64,000 bases of DNA from Chamaecrista fasciculata (lineage: Eukaryota > Streptophyta > Magnoliopsida > Fabales > Fabaceae). Position 1 is the stretch's first letter, and every line of letters starts with the position of its first letter. Under the pieces are notes generated by a model. The model was not told the origin of the DNA. It saw only the letters and a list, made by a program, of their open reading frames with translations, and did no database searches. Positions 21,691 through 33,599 of the stretch are shown in pieces. Location: NCBI GenBank assembly GCA_003254925.1, contig QANZ01056060.1, positions 23,659 through 87,658 of the forward strand, in the 5' to 3' direction. Made by a program: the position numbers and the translations under genes.

Positions 21691-23319
21691 TGAAAGATGC
21701 ACTAAAGCATGAATCTAATTAATGTGGTTGAGGTGCACTTCCTAAATATTACACCATTATGATTGGTGATAGTCAAAATGATACAAACTAAGAGAAAATC
21801 AACAACACTAGTACTTTAAAGTGTAGTGATGAGAAATTAATTACAAATAGGATATAATGTCAAAAGTATATCAATGATGATGTCTTCTAGTTGATTGTAA
21901 TCCTTTTATCTCTAAAATATGTTTCAAAGACGCAATAGGGTGTGTGGTTGGAATTAATTAAACATTAATCCAAACTTTAATGGAAAAGCACTATCAACTT
22001 TATTTCACATGTGTTAATATAGAGAGATATCCATATTTAATTTGAGTTTTGTTTCTAGTGAATTGATGAGTCAGATTTAAAATTGTGTAATTTATTTATG
22101 AGAAGTGAATTTCATTTTTTTTTTTGGTAACATAACTATGTAAACAAAGTAATTGGGGAAATGAGCTTGACTAAAAATGGTTTGGTTAAAATGAGTCATA
22201 GCTAGGTCAATGATTTTTTAAAATTTTTTATATGTATAATACTATTGGTCAATTATATATTAAATCAGACCTCATTAGAATACTTTTTTTATCAACTCTA
22301 TTTTATCATTTGCTCCTTTTTATATAATTATTTATCAAAAAAGCTCAAATGTATGTGTTATTGAATTTAATTTCAAAAGGAGTACTCTATAAGAATTTTG
22401 ACCTATAATTTCAGTATTTTTGCGAACTTTTGCTCTTAAAATGAGTTGACTGTTTTTTTTAGTGTGCTATTTTGTTGACAGCAAGTCACTGTTAAATGTT
22501 GACATGAGCTATGAATTCAAATTTTGCACAGTTCATCAACACTATTTTGGAAATATAGCTGTGAAGCAATGTTTTTGTCAATTCAAATGATGGCACTATA
22601 AATAGACAAAGGATTAACATTATATGAAATTGAAATCTGCTTATATATATATATAATTGCATAATTTTTTTTGGTTAATTATGAAAGAACATTAAAGAAC
22701 TTTACAAGGGAAAAAAAATTACACAATCATTTTTGGTTAATTGAAATCATTGTTTCTTAAAACAATGATTTTCTTCAAGGGAAAAAAAAAATCTCAATCA
22801 GACATAGTCATATAATATTTACCTCAAGTATGTGAACATGCTAAAATGAGAAAATGTTTTTTCCTTGATAACTAAAGGTATCCTCTTTAGTTTGTCTATA
22901 TATCATCACTGATTCTCACTATAGTCCATATAATATAATATGACATATATTAATTGGTCAAATCTCATTTTGGCCTTCGAAGTATATGGAGTGAGTTCTG
23001 TTTTGATTTTTAATTTTTGTTTTGTTTCGTTGTAATCAATCTTTAATTTCTAATTTGTTACACTATTACTCCAAAACATAATTATGTCTTAATTTTGTCG
23101 TTATTTAACTTAGATAGTTGAGATAGACGGTTTTTCTTCCATATATATTCTAATAAGTGAATTGATAGAGGGAGAGATCCTCATTCTTATTCACACACTA
23201 AAAGTAAATTTGTAGTTATTTTTTTTAAAATAAGCAAGATTTTTCTTTCACTCTTAGCTAACTTATTTATTAAGATAAGTATGAGAGATAAACTATCCAA
23301 GTCAGATCTCCAACTTAAG
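21691..23319. other. AT-rich DNA, no gene seen
   Basis: A/T-rich throughout with short local inverted repeats (for example 22690-22800) but no recognisable element or coding region. Confidence 0.5.
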
Positions 23320-23331
23320 AATAACAATAGA

Positions 23332-23983
23332 GTCCTAAAACCTCTCATTTGTGAGAGAAAACCCTATCCGCCGTGAGAGTTTTTCTGAGTGAAATTTTGG
23401 GCCGCTGCTATCTCAGCGGCAGTGGCCCTCCTCTGGTTATAGAGTTTTGTGGCGACGGCTTTACATTCTAGATCAGGGCTCCCATGGCGACGTTTTGTGG
23501 CGGAGAATATAGACTAGGCATTCCACGACGGCTTATGGCTTCCACAACGGCTTCCTAGTTTGGTCCTGATTTTTGGGTGCTATTCCATGGCGTAGTTTCG
23601 TTTTATTATCTTATTATTGTTGCTTTGAGTTTGTTTATGTCTTTTTTTAGAACAACCATTGGGGTTGCCTGCTGTCCTATTTGGAAGGGTTTGTCTTTTT
23701 TAAATGACTTTATTTATGTTCCCTGTTTCTTAGATGGTTGTAGCTTTAGTAGGATTCCTAGATCCGCTATCTTGGCAGTTGATTATCTTGCCAATTTGTC
23801 TAAAACGAGGATGGATCCTTTTGGATGGGTTGTAAACCCCCCACCTTTGTCAGTTGATATCCTGTTTAATGTTGTTGTTTATGTTAGGGAGGGATTGACT
23901 ATTTTTACTTTGTTTTCGTTTGTATTGTGTTTGGCTTTGCCTTGCTTTTGAATGAATTATGTTTGAGGCAAAAAAAATAAATA
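23332..23983 (+). mobile_element. Internally deleted L1-type LINE with 12-bp target duplication
   Basis: The duplication AATAACAATAGA lies at 23320-23331 and 23984-23995. Inside, a 5' leader-like GC-richer part (AACCCTATCCGCCGTGAGAG and onward) is joined to the end of ORF2, and the element ends in an A-rich tail. At 652 bp nearly all of ORF1 and ORF2 is missing, including endonuclease and polymerase, so it must have been mobilised by another LINE. Confidence 0.75.
23577..23951 (+). pseudogene. LINE ORF2 C-terminal (RNase H end) remnant
   Basis: The frame contains FSRIPRSAILAVDYLANLS and DPFGWVVNPPP, the conserved end of the RNase H-like domain of plant L1 ORF2 ('R.AN.AAD.LA' and '.W....PP'). 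The first 45 codons or so are hydrophobic and look unrelated or degenerate. It ends about 20 bases before the A-rich tail, as expected at the 3' end of a LINE. Confidence 0.65.
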
Positions 23984-24277
23984 AATAACAATAGAAACAA
24001 GATGAAATCATGTTTTGAATTATCAGTGAAAGAATTAAATAGAAAAATTAGAGAAGTAAAATAAGACAACAAAATTTTGAGAACCAATATGAAATATTGA
24101 GGATCAAAATGAAATTTTCACATGTATTCATTTAGATATGTTGATAAAATCTATGCAATTATTAATATCTCCTAATGAAAAATGTAATCTTAATTTCTAA
24201 GAGAAAGATAATGGGTTAATAATATTCCCAACAAGAATTAAAAAATTAAGCTTAAGATGACAAATGGTAGGATGTAT

Positions 24278-24348
24278 ATATATATAGCACTTTTTTTTGG
24301 CCTGAATATATAGCACTTTTTTTAGGCCTGAATATATAGCACTTTTTA
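24278..24348. repeat. Tandem repeat, three units
   Basis: Three consecutive copies of a unit of about 26-29 bases built on ATATATAGCACTTTTTTTAGG and CCTGA. The third is cut short. Confidence 0.7.
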
Positions 24349-24729
24349 GATAATGATATTTGGACCAAAAGTGACATTTATTCTGAAATAAAGTTCGACA
24401 TCTTTGGGTGTGATTAAGATTAAGATTAAGATGCTAAGTCATCTATAGCCTATAATTGCAAATGACATAAAGCTATAGAACTCTCCAAGCTTAAAAGTAT
24501 ACCGAATAAGGACAAAAAAGGGTGTGTGGTCAACCAAGTCCATCCAACACAAATTAATACTCCATTATTTAGAGATGATGATAATGATGCAGTGAAGCAC
24601 CAAATTTAGGTACAATTTAATTAACCTTTAAACCCATTTGTTATTCCCTAGATTCTTTAATAATGAAATAATATACTTAATGATTGATTTTTAAATCACA
24701 TAACATATTTATTAATTGAAAAAAAGATA

Positions 24730-25003
24730 CTTCCTCTGTTCCTGAATATCTGCTTTTCTAGAGAACTTTTTTTATTCTAAAATATCTGATGTTTTATAAC
24801 TTCAAGAGAGCATTAATTATTCTTTTACCATTCTATCCCTATTAAATATAGCAGAGTCATAAATGAATAAACATTTTCCAAGTAATTTAATAGAGATAGT
24901 TTAGTCTTTTTACCTCATTTTTATCTTCATTCTAGGTGAGCTAATCATTTCCTTGGTCTGTGTGTATTTACCTTAAACATCAGATATATAGGAACGGAGG
25001 GAG
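24730..25003. mobile_element. Stowaway-like MITE (Tc1/mariner)
   Basis: The ends CTTCCTCTGTTCC and GGAACGGAGGGAG are variants of the Stowaway terminal repeat. Both are flanked by TA (24728-24729 and 25004-25005), the Tc1/mariner target duplication. The length of 274 bp is typical, and there is no coding capacity. Confidence 0.88.
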
Positions 25004-25005
25004 TA

Positions 25006-26126
25006 ATGAGAAGAGTCAGAAATTTGCGGAGTTTTAAGTTTTAAGGAGTATTTTCATAGTGAATAGTCAGCAAGAAAACATTTTACACTAAATTAAAAGT
25101 TGAAACATAAATTTCAAAATGATTTAATTTTTTCCCTTAATTAAAAGAGCCCTTGAAAAATTTGTTAAGCTTTGTGGTTTAATTTATTTAATTAAAATAG
25201 TAGACTAGAAATCTAGTAAGAGAGAGAAAGAGAGCAACATTAGAGCTATGAGATTCGCATCTTCTACCTCTCTTGGTGAATGATATGATTGATTTCATTC
25301 ATGCACCGTGGAACAATTAATCATCAAGGTTCCACTTATTAAGTTGTTATTTACCAAATTAATGGAATAAACCACCAACAATATACGCTTAGTGGGTTTT
25401 AATTTTTCAAACAAGAAAATTAAGGGCTGTTTGGTTTATGAAAACCTTTTTCATAAAAAAATGGTTTTCATTATCTGTATTTAATCTAAATTTTATATTC
25501 GTGCTGAGGAGCCAATTTGCTCATGTAACGACTCTTTTTAACATATAAAGATTAAAAATTATAATATATTTAAATTTTTTATTTATGAATGTCACATTTT
25601 TGTTTTTTCCCACTTTATCTTTATTTATTTCAATTTAATCCACATCACGTATTTAATTATAATTGGAACCTTGAGACTTTATTTAAATTTATTAAGTCTC
25701 AAGCTCGAGACTTTATTTAAACAATATCAAACTAGCTACTTGCCACTTGAACTAACTTTTATTAGTTACGAGTGTTATATATATTATATTCTAATTGTAT
25801 AAAATGTCTCTAAATAAATAAAAATAAATTCTATAATCTCTTCTCTCTTTTTCTCTCACACTCTCTCTAATCTTAAGCTATAGAGTCTTACATTCTTTCT
25901 TTATAAAAGAATCATAAAAAAAANAGTTAATTATATTAATCAAAAGTGGTAGTTCATATATTTACCAAACTGGCTAATTAAATATCTTGAAGTTGATTTA
26001 ATCATCAATAGTTTAGTTGGCTTTGGAGTTCTAAAATATATATGTATATATATATAGCTAGTTAGGTGTAGCATATTATATATATATATGCTACATATAT
26101 AATACAATTAATTATTTAAATACATG

Positions 26127-26161
<35 letters not shown>

Positions 26162-27648
26162 GAGCATCGTGGAGCAATATATAGTATATAAAATTGATAA
26201 ATATATGAATAGGAGTAGAGTTATATATTTAATTAAAAAGGAGAGGAGTAAATAAATAATATTAATTAATTAATTAATTGATTAATTAGTATAGAAGATT
26301 TAGTTTAAGCTAAATAATGAATTGGCAGACAAGACATTCTTGTCTTTTTGACCAAAACAAGACTCTGATTTGTTAAGAATGAATAGATTGCTTTTGCTAA
26401 TAGACAATGAAAAGATTCATTAAGCTTTTGTTGCGTAATGCAGCTAAAATTTAATAGCTAGTGCTTCACTAAACAATAATATCACATTGACGTAAGAATT
26501 AACTAAACTATGCATGTATATGTGTGTGTATGGCCCATCTCTTTAATTTATTTTTTATTTTAAAATTGAAGAATATTGTCAACGGTTAAACTTTTTCAGA
26601 TGCATGAACATTCCACTTAAACAGTACCCCCAACATGTACCAATATGTGGATATTAATATTTAGGAATATCTCACCAAATAAAAATTAATTAAATCAATT
26701 ATTAGTGATGAGAAAAAAAAAATAAAGAACTAAACCCGAATAATTTAGCTACATGTTGGTGGTATATATATATAAGCTTTAAATGTACGTATATTCTTTC
26801 TATTTCTCACCTAACGAATTAAAATTTTGGATGGTTGTGTACTAGTGTCATGGAGAAAAACTAATAAGTTCAACTAGAAGATTCATGTACAAATGGTAGT
26901 TGCTTGCCTAATTTAAGATTCATGTCCTCGGTTCTATCATTAGGAGGACGTGTGATACGAGTACAAGCCATTAGAAATATTATACCCGAAAAACTAACTC
27001 TTCAGGTTGGAAAGCCGCCAAGGTCTTATATGGTACTTTATCTTCAATTAACTACTCGATGTGCGACTCATATCATTACATACTTCTTTGAAATCTGACA
27101 TCCACGGCGGTCGACACTATCAACACTGGTCCATTGATAGCCCATTTCACTCTTGACGGCTCCATACAATTTTTAGTATTCAGTATGATGCATCGTACAT
27201 ACCTTAATGATTAGAGACCTATAAGCTGGATTAAGGTATGTATGATGCATCCAGTATTCGGTACGATTCATCAAACGAGAGAGATCTGACCATATTTAAC
27301 AGTTAAGGACCAATTATGAAACTCTTAAGAAACATTAAAGACCAACACAGATAAAAAAATTAAAATATTAAGGACTAAAATAGAACTTTAGATAATCATC
27401 AGAGACCAACATAGGATTTTGGCCTATTTTTTTTCTTTATATATTATCAATATTTTTAAATAAAATGTAAAAGTTGGACAAAAATAATATAAAACATAAA
27501 AGAATGTAAAGAGATAATGATATGGAAAAGATAATAATATTTAATGAATGATGATAATTTAAAGAATGATGAATAAATAAAATGCATAATTTAAAATAAA
27601 AACTCGTTCAAAATAAGTCATATTAATAATTTGTCAATTAAAATAAAA
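25006..27648. other. AT-rich DNA with microsatellites and a hairpin, no gene
   Basis: Contains (TA)n followed by (GA)n at about 26128-26161 and other TA runs near 26040-26095. A 20-base inverted repeat at 27188-27207 and 27231-27250 is described separately. An N occurs near 25924. No coding region was recognised. Confidence 0.5.
27188..27250. repeat. Short hairpin, 20-base arms
   Basis: ATGCATCGTACATACCTTAA on the left and its inverse with one mismatch at 27231-27250 are separated by 23 bases. Flanking 'AGTATTCAGTATGAT' and 'CCAGTATTCGGTACGATTCATC' suggest a larger diverged element. Confidence 0.6.
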
Positions 27649-27866
27649 AGCAAAGGTACTTTTAGTATCCCTAAAATATGAGGTAAATTTTAGTTATACT
27701 AAAGTTTTTTGGATTAATTATAGCCCTCATTTTTCTTTTGGCAAGTGTACTTTCAATTTGAAGGTACAACCATTAACTCAAGTATGAAACATTAAAAGTA
27801 CAATTCATTAAAATATGAAACATCTGAGATACAATTGATCTAAAAAAACTTTAGAGATACAATCGA
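27649..27866. mobile_element. MITE, left part, split by the gypsy element
   Basis: Starts GCAAAGGTACTTTTAGTATC, a variant of the terminal repeat at 1165 and 40453, and continues with the family's 'TACAATTGATCTAAAAAAAC' phrases up to the gypsy LTR. The other end is at 33026-33064. Confidence 0.7.
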
Positions 27867-28226
27867 TGTTACGAAAGGCAATGCTGAGGTGGCTAGTAAT
27901 GATGCGTTGGCAGTGCAAACACGTGACAGAAGAAACACGAAGGCTTCAGTGTGGACAAATGATTACATTATGAAGAAGTAGCAGGTTGTTGGGCATTGGG
28001 ATTGTTGTGATTCGGTTAGTGGTATCAGGGTGCATTGCGCATGTGTCTGGGGTATAGCATAACAGAATAATTCTATTGAGTAGTGTATTTTTTGCTTGTA
28101 TTCACTCACCTATTTTGGGAGAGTCTCGTCTTGTATTAGCTTCCCCTCCGTTGGGAACCAGTTGCAATTCAACCATATTTCCATTTCTATCCCACCATTT
28201 TTACTTTGATTTCTTTGGTTCTATCA
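27867..28226 (+). repeat. 5' LTR of the gypsy element
   Basis: 360 bases from TGTTACGAAAGG to TATCA. Its first 113 or so bases correspond to the end of pol in the 3' copy. It is followed by TTGGTGTTTTCATTGAGAG, the probable primer-binding region. A TGG occurs two bases after the LTR, but I cannot assign the tRNA. Confidence 0.9.
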
Positions 28227-28251
28227 TTGGTGTTTTCATTGAGAGACTGCA

Positions 28252-29683
28252 ATGGCAGAGGTAACTCGAATTTCAGCATTAGAATTGAAGATTGGAGGCT
28301 TTGAGGATAAGCTGGGGGCGATGGGTAAAGATATGGATGCCAGGATGAAATCTCTCGAAATTCAGCACTGTGAAACAATGGATTTACTAAAGGAGGTTGT
28401 AACGAAGATTAAGAAAGAGGTTGTGGACTCTGCAGACGGGAGGAAGTCGGAGGAAACGGTAAACACAGAGTTCGCCGTTCGGAAAGCATTTTAAAATTGA
28501 AATTCCTCATTTCGATGGAACTGAAGCAGAGGTGTGGGCTTTTAAAATCCATGAGTTCTTCGAGATTTATCCGACGCCGTTAGAACAACGCGTGAGGGTA
28601 GCTACGGTACATTTCGAATATACTTGAGACGGATTTCTGAAGGCGTTGGTCAGAAGGTTCGGCAGGTCTTTGTACAATTGTCCGAAAGGAGCTCTGAAGG
28701 ATGTGAAGCAGACGAGTACGGTTTTGGAGTATCAGAGTCGGTTTGAGTCCATCACAACACGTGTCAAAGAGCTAACCGATGACTGGATGGTGAGTTTCTT
28801 CATACATGGCTTGTGTACATCCCTTAAACATGAATTGTTATGTGCTAGGCCTCATGACTATTATGAAGCTGTATCTATGGCCAAGTTACATGAACAAATT
28901 GAATTAGATGTTCAGCAGACCATTAGGGACGAAATAGCTAAGCCTACATCTAGAAATTATAAAAACTCTAGTGCATATTCTGTGCGAGTTGGAACTAATT
29001 GTGCAGGGAAATCAGTGACAATGGTTTCACGGCAGGGCGTTACGCCAGTACAGGAAAAAATTGGTGGTGTCAGAACTAGACCAAAGAAATTTACTGCTGC
29101 GGAAATTAAGGCTCGACGTGAGAAAGGGTTGTGCTATTATTGTGATGAAAAGTACTCCAGAAATCACAAGTGTGCACCATCCCTTAGTCTTTTAATTGAA
29201 CAAGATGAATTGATGGAGTTGTTAGCAGAGGGGGACGAATTTGTTGATGCCCCTAGAGAGCCAGTAGATGAATCTGAGATGATGGCCATAACTCCGGAAA
29301 TTAGTTTAAATGCTCTCGAAGGCAAATTTCATCCTAGAACTTTGCGGGTCACTGGAACCTATAAGAAGGAAAGTTTGCGGGTGTTGATTGATAGTGGAAG
29401 TTCCTATAATTTTATCAGAGCCAATGTGGCAAAGAAACTGAAGTTGACCATGACTTTTATCAAGCCGTTTCGAGTCTTGACTAGGAGTGGTACTCATCTA
29501 CATTGCAACAACAAATGTGTAGGGGTTACAATCTGGATTCAAGAAGTGAAGTTTCAGGTTGACTTGTTCGTGTTGGAAGTAAGTGGATGTGATGTAGTAT
29601 TGGGAGTTCAATGGCTAGCTAGTTTAGGCAATGTAACAACCAACTACAGGGAGTTAACTATGAAGTTTGTGAAGGGGGGGTGA
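28252..29683 (+). pseudogene. gypsy gag and protease, disrupted
   Basis: Starts with ATG 25 bases after the 5' LTR and has an N-terminal heptad-like region. The frame shifts near 28494, and about 46 bases present in the sister copy at 1-273 are missing near 28610. The frame resumes at 28646. A zinc knuckle of the form CX2CX7HXC (CYYCDEKYSRNHKC) lies at 29132-29173. The aspartic protease motif IDSGSS is at about 29387. A run of seven G at 29677-29683 precedes a stop and probably marks a further shift before pol. Confidence 0.9.
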
Positions 29684-29684
29684 A

Positions 29685-32600
29685 ATGGTTATGTTGAAGG
29701 GAAATGCAATGGCAACACCTACAGAGGTCAGTAATAAGGTGCTCAAAAAGCTGCTGGATTCGAATACAGTGGCAGGCATGTATGAGTTACGAAGTGTAAA
29801 TGTTCCTGCGAGTGAGTTGTGTTTGGAGGGATTACCTGAGATGGTAGCGGAACTGAGGACAGTTTTGAACAAGTTTAAGGGTGTGTTCGCAGAACCCAAA
29901 ACTTTGCCTCCTAAACGCAACATAGATCACAGGATTGAATTGTTGCCGAATTGTAAACCAGTCAATGTTCGTCCTTACCAATATCCACACTTTCAAAAAG
30001 CTGAAATGGAGCGTTTGGTAGACGAAATGCTCAAGGCTAGCGTTGTTAAGGAGAGTCAAAGCAGTTTTTCGTCTCCGGTATTGTTGGTTAAGAAAAAAGA
30101 CGGAACGTGGCGATTTTGTGTAGATTATCGTGCTTTAAATGATGTTACCGTGAAAGATAAATTTCCTATCCCAACAATAGATGAGATATTAGATGAACTA
30201 CATGGGTCCGCATATTTCTCTAAACTTGATCTTCGATCGGGGTACCATCAGATCCGGATGCGCGAAGAAGACACGTATAAGACTGCATTTCGTACGCATC
30301 AAGGTCATTATGAGTTCACCGTCATGCCATTTGGCCTTACTAATGCGCCATCCACCTTTCAAGCAGCCATGAATAAGGTATTTAAACCTTATCTTAGGAA
30401 GTTTGTGGCTGTCTTCTTTGATGACATATTAGTTTATAGTCTCAGCCTTGAAAAGCATGTGGAACATTTGACCATTGTGTTGCAAACACTACAAGACCAT
30501 GTGTTGTTTGCAAAGCTTTCAAAATGCGTGTTTGGTCAGGGGACTGTCGAATATTTGGGTCACGTGGTTAGTAAACAGGGGGTACATGTTGATAAGTCGA
30601 AGGTTCAAGCGATGGTCTAGTGGCCTAAGCCTGCCAACCTCAAACAACTCCGCGGATTCTTGGGCTTAATTGGGTATTATCGCAAATTTGTCAGAAATTA
30701 TGCTCATTTGGCTCATCCTTTGACGGAATTGTTAAAGAAAAATAATTTTGCTTGGTCTGATGAAGCTCAGGTTTCATTTGAGGAATTAAAATTGCAAATG
30801 ACGAAGGCCTCTGTTCTTGCTCTGCCCAATTTTTCAGTTTCGTTTGTGGTGGAGACTGACGCGTCTGGAAAAGGCATTGGAGCTGTGTTGACTCAAAATG
30901 GTCACCCACTTGCGTATTTCAGCAAGAAACTGTCGCCCAAACTGAGTACAACTTCAACATATGTCAAAGAACTTTATGCTATTACTCAGGCGGTTATGAA
31001 GTGGCGCCATTAGTTGCTCGGAGGCCAATTCATTATCAAAATCGATCATAAGAGTTTGCGAGAATTGATGGAAAAAGTCATCCAAACCCCGGATCAACAA
31101 TTTTACTTGTCTAAGTTGATGGGCTTCAATTATGAGATTTTATATCGGCCGGGCAAGACTAATTAGGTTGCCGATGCTCTCTCTTGACAAGATGAGTTGT
31201 TGGAACTTGAAGTTTGTGCACTTGACAACTCTGTGGAACTTAATTCGATAATTGCAGCTCAACATCAGGTTTTTACGGATCTCAGATCGGCCAATTCTCA
31301 GCATTCTAAACTGCTGCAGTATCATGAAAAGCACAGACAGGGTCAGCTGCAATTTCCTTATACCATACGCGACGGTTTGGTCTTGTATGAGGACAGATTA
31401 TTGGTGCCTTCTGATTCAATCCTCAAATTGCAGATTTTGCAGTACTTTCACACTTCACCAATGGGAGGACATGGGGGAATTACTAAAACATTTTCTGCCA
31501 TTGCTGAAATATTTTTCTGGGAGGGAATGCACACTGATGTTGCGAAGTTTGTTTGTGAGTGTCTTACTTGCCAACAAACTAAATACATCACTAGTAAACC
31601 TGTGGGTCTGCTGCAGCCTATTCCCATTCTTGTGCGCCCATGGGAAGAGTTATCCATGGATTTCATTGTTGCCTTGCCCAAATCTGGGGGTTACACTGCA
31701 ATCTTAGTAGTTGTCGACCGTCTCACGAAAGGAGCTCACTTCATTCCATTAAAACCCAATTTTACGGCTAGCATTATGGCTGCACATTTCATTGATGGTG
31801 TGGTTAAGCATCATGGGTTTCCGAAGCACATCATTTCTGACAGGGGTTACTTTGCATCACAGTACTGCTTACCATCCTCAATCAGACGGCCAAACGGAGG
31901 TTGTTAATCGTGCTTGGAACAATACTTGCGTTCATATACCATGGATCAACCAATAATGTGGCATCAATATGTGGCTTGGGCAGAATTTTGGTACAACTCC
32001 ACTTTCCATACTTCAGCAGGGATGTCTCCATACAAGGCTTTATATGGGTTTAATCCTTCTACAATTCCACATCATTTTCCTGCTAGTACGACAGTTGCTG
32101 CTGTGGAGGATTTACTCCTTAAAAGGGAGGAGTTGCAACAACAGTTGCAGGCAAATTTGGCTAAAGCTCAGAAGCGCATGAAGCAAATTGCTGATAAACG
32201 TCGCCAAGATGTCTCGTTTGATGTGGGAGATTGGGTGTTGGTGAAGTTCCATCACTACAAGCAGCGATCAGTGGCCAAACGCTTGAACTTTGAACTTGCA
32301 AGGAGTTATTATGGACCCTTTCAAGTGACTGCCAAAGTTGGTCCTGTTGCTTATCAACTCAAGCTGCCAGTTGCAGCTCGTGTGCATGATGTAGTGCATG
32401 TGTCCTTGCTTAAGAGATTTTGTGGTACTCTTCTTGCAACGGAACCAATGCTACCAGATGAGCCCATGATTACTACTTCTTCGCCAGCTGCAATCATAGA
32501 TACTAAGTCTGAATCAGTTGATGGCGCTGCACAATCTTGGGTTTTGGTTGAATGGGAAGGACATCCCCGTGAGGAGGCGACCTGGGAACGTTGGGAGGAT

Positions 32601-32777
32601 CTGCTGCAATTATTTCCTAATTTGAACCTTGAGGACAAGGTTCTTTTTGACCATGGGGGTAGTGTTACGAAAGGCAATGCTGAGGTGGCCAGTAGTGATG
32701 CGTTGGCAGTGCAGACACGTGACAGAAGAAACACGAAGGCTCCAGTGTGGACAAATGATTACATTATGAAGAAGTAG
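29685..32777 (+). pseudogene. gypsy pol (RT, RNase H, integrase, chromodomain), disrupted
   Basis: Reverse transcriptase motifs are intact in sequence: SKLDLRSGYHQIRM, and the catalytic FFDD at 30414-30425. An in-frame TAG at 30618 lies between RT and RNase H. RNase H shows ETDASGKGIGAVL near 30855. Further stops occur at 31011, about 31163 and about 31186. The integrase HHCC zinc finger spans about 31450-31575, with MDFIVALP and SDRG beyond. A deletion near 31845-31885 removes the segment between the second and third catalytic residues and shifts the frame. A C-terminal chromodomain-like WEGHPREEATWE lies at about 32550. The frame ends at 32777, some 113 bases inside the 3' LTR. Confidence 0.9.
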
Positions 32778-33025
32778 CGGGTTGTTGGGCATTGGGATTG
32801 CTGTGATTCAGTTAGTGGTATCAGGGTGCATGGCGCATGTGTCTGGGGTATATTAGCATAATAGAATAATTCTATTGAGTAGTGTATTTTTTGCTTGTAT
32901 TCACTCACCTATTTTGGGAGAATCTCGTCTTGTATTAGCTTCCCCTCCATTGGGAACCAGTTGCAATTCAACCATATTTCCATTTCTATCCCACCATTTT
33001 TACTTTGATTTATCTGGTTCTATCA
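32663..33025 (+). repeat. 3' LTR of the gypsy element
   Basis: 363 bases, TGTTACG to TATCA. A purine-rich GGGGGTAG precedes it as polypurine tract. Compared with the 5' LTR there are about a dozen substitutions, a 3-base indel near 32853 and changes close to the end. Confidence 0.9.
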
Positions 33026-33064
33026 ATCGACTTTATATTTAAAAATATCAAGAGTATTTTTGCC
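33026..33064. mobile_element. MITE, right end, split by the gypsy element
   Basis: Begins with the ATCGA duplication and ends GAGTATTTTTGCC, the inverse of the MITE's left end at 27649. Together with 27649-27866 it gives a MITE of about 250 bases. Confidence 0.7.
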
Positions 33065-33569
33065 AAAACATAAATATGAAATTTCAAATTCCGTTGAACA
33101 AATAATAATTGGTTCAACTGATGTCATTCTAAAAGTATATAATCTAATTAAATCCTCGTTTTAAATCTAAACTTGTCGGTCTATTGTTAATTCTCACGAC
33201 AATGGTTTTAAGGTATTCAAATGGATTCCTTGTCAAACTTAATTGGATTTGTTACATCTAAAACTCTATTGTTTTTTCAAACTTTAATGCCGAATTGTAT
33301 AAACAGAAACCTGGTTCTTCTTTGAGTACAGTAATTAATTGAAGGCTATTCAAATGGATTAACTGTCCGGTTTTCTTGAGGAGGTTCATGAATGACAATA
33401 TATAGTGTTTTATTTCACATTTAATTTGAGTTAATGCTATTTGGTTGTTTGTTAACTTTGTTGTTTAGTTCAAGACATAAAATATTATTAGAATTAAAAT
33501 TATATCACAGTTTAGGAATTGAAGTTATTCATTAATGTTTCCCCTAATAAAAGTTGTCTCTATATATAT

Positions 33570-33599
33570 ACTAGCTTTTGACTCGTGCGATGCACGAGT
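33570..33599 (-). mobile_element. Helitron 3' terminus on the minus strand
   Basis: On the minus strand a perfect 8-bp stem ACTCGTGC / GCACGAGT with a 3-base loop is followed by CAAAAG, CTAG and T. This is the Helitron 3' signature in reverse. The body should lie to the right, up to 34.9 kb at most, because LTR sequence starts there. The 5' end was not located. Confidence 0.6.

Larger units (their letters stand above)
27867..33025 (+). mobile_element. Ty3/gypsy chromovirus, full length but inactive
   Basis: Two LTRs, 27867-28226 and 32663-33025, both TGTTACG...TATCA, differ at roughly 4% of positions by eye. The 5-bp target duplication ATCGA lies at 27862-27866 and 33026-33030. The order gag, protease, reverse transcriptase, RNase H, integrase, chromodomain is that of Ty3/gypsy chromoviruses. 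Several stops, frameshifts and deletions inactivate it. The short LTR suggests a Reina-like lineage, but that is a guess. It is inserted inside a MITE. Confidence 0.93.

Noticed and set aside
29652..32792. Minus-strand and alternate-frame ORFs within the gypsy pol region
   Set aside because: They are shadows of the disrupted pol gene. The plus-strand translation explains the conservation.
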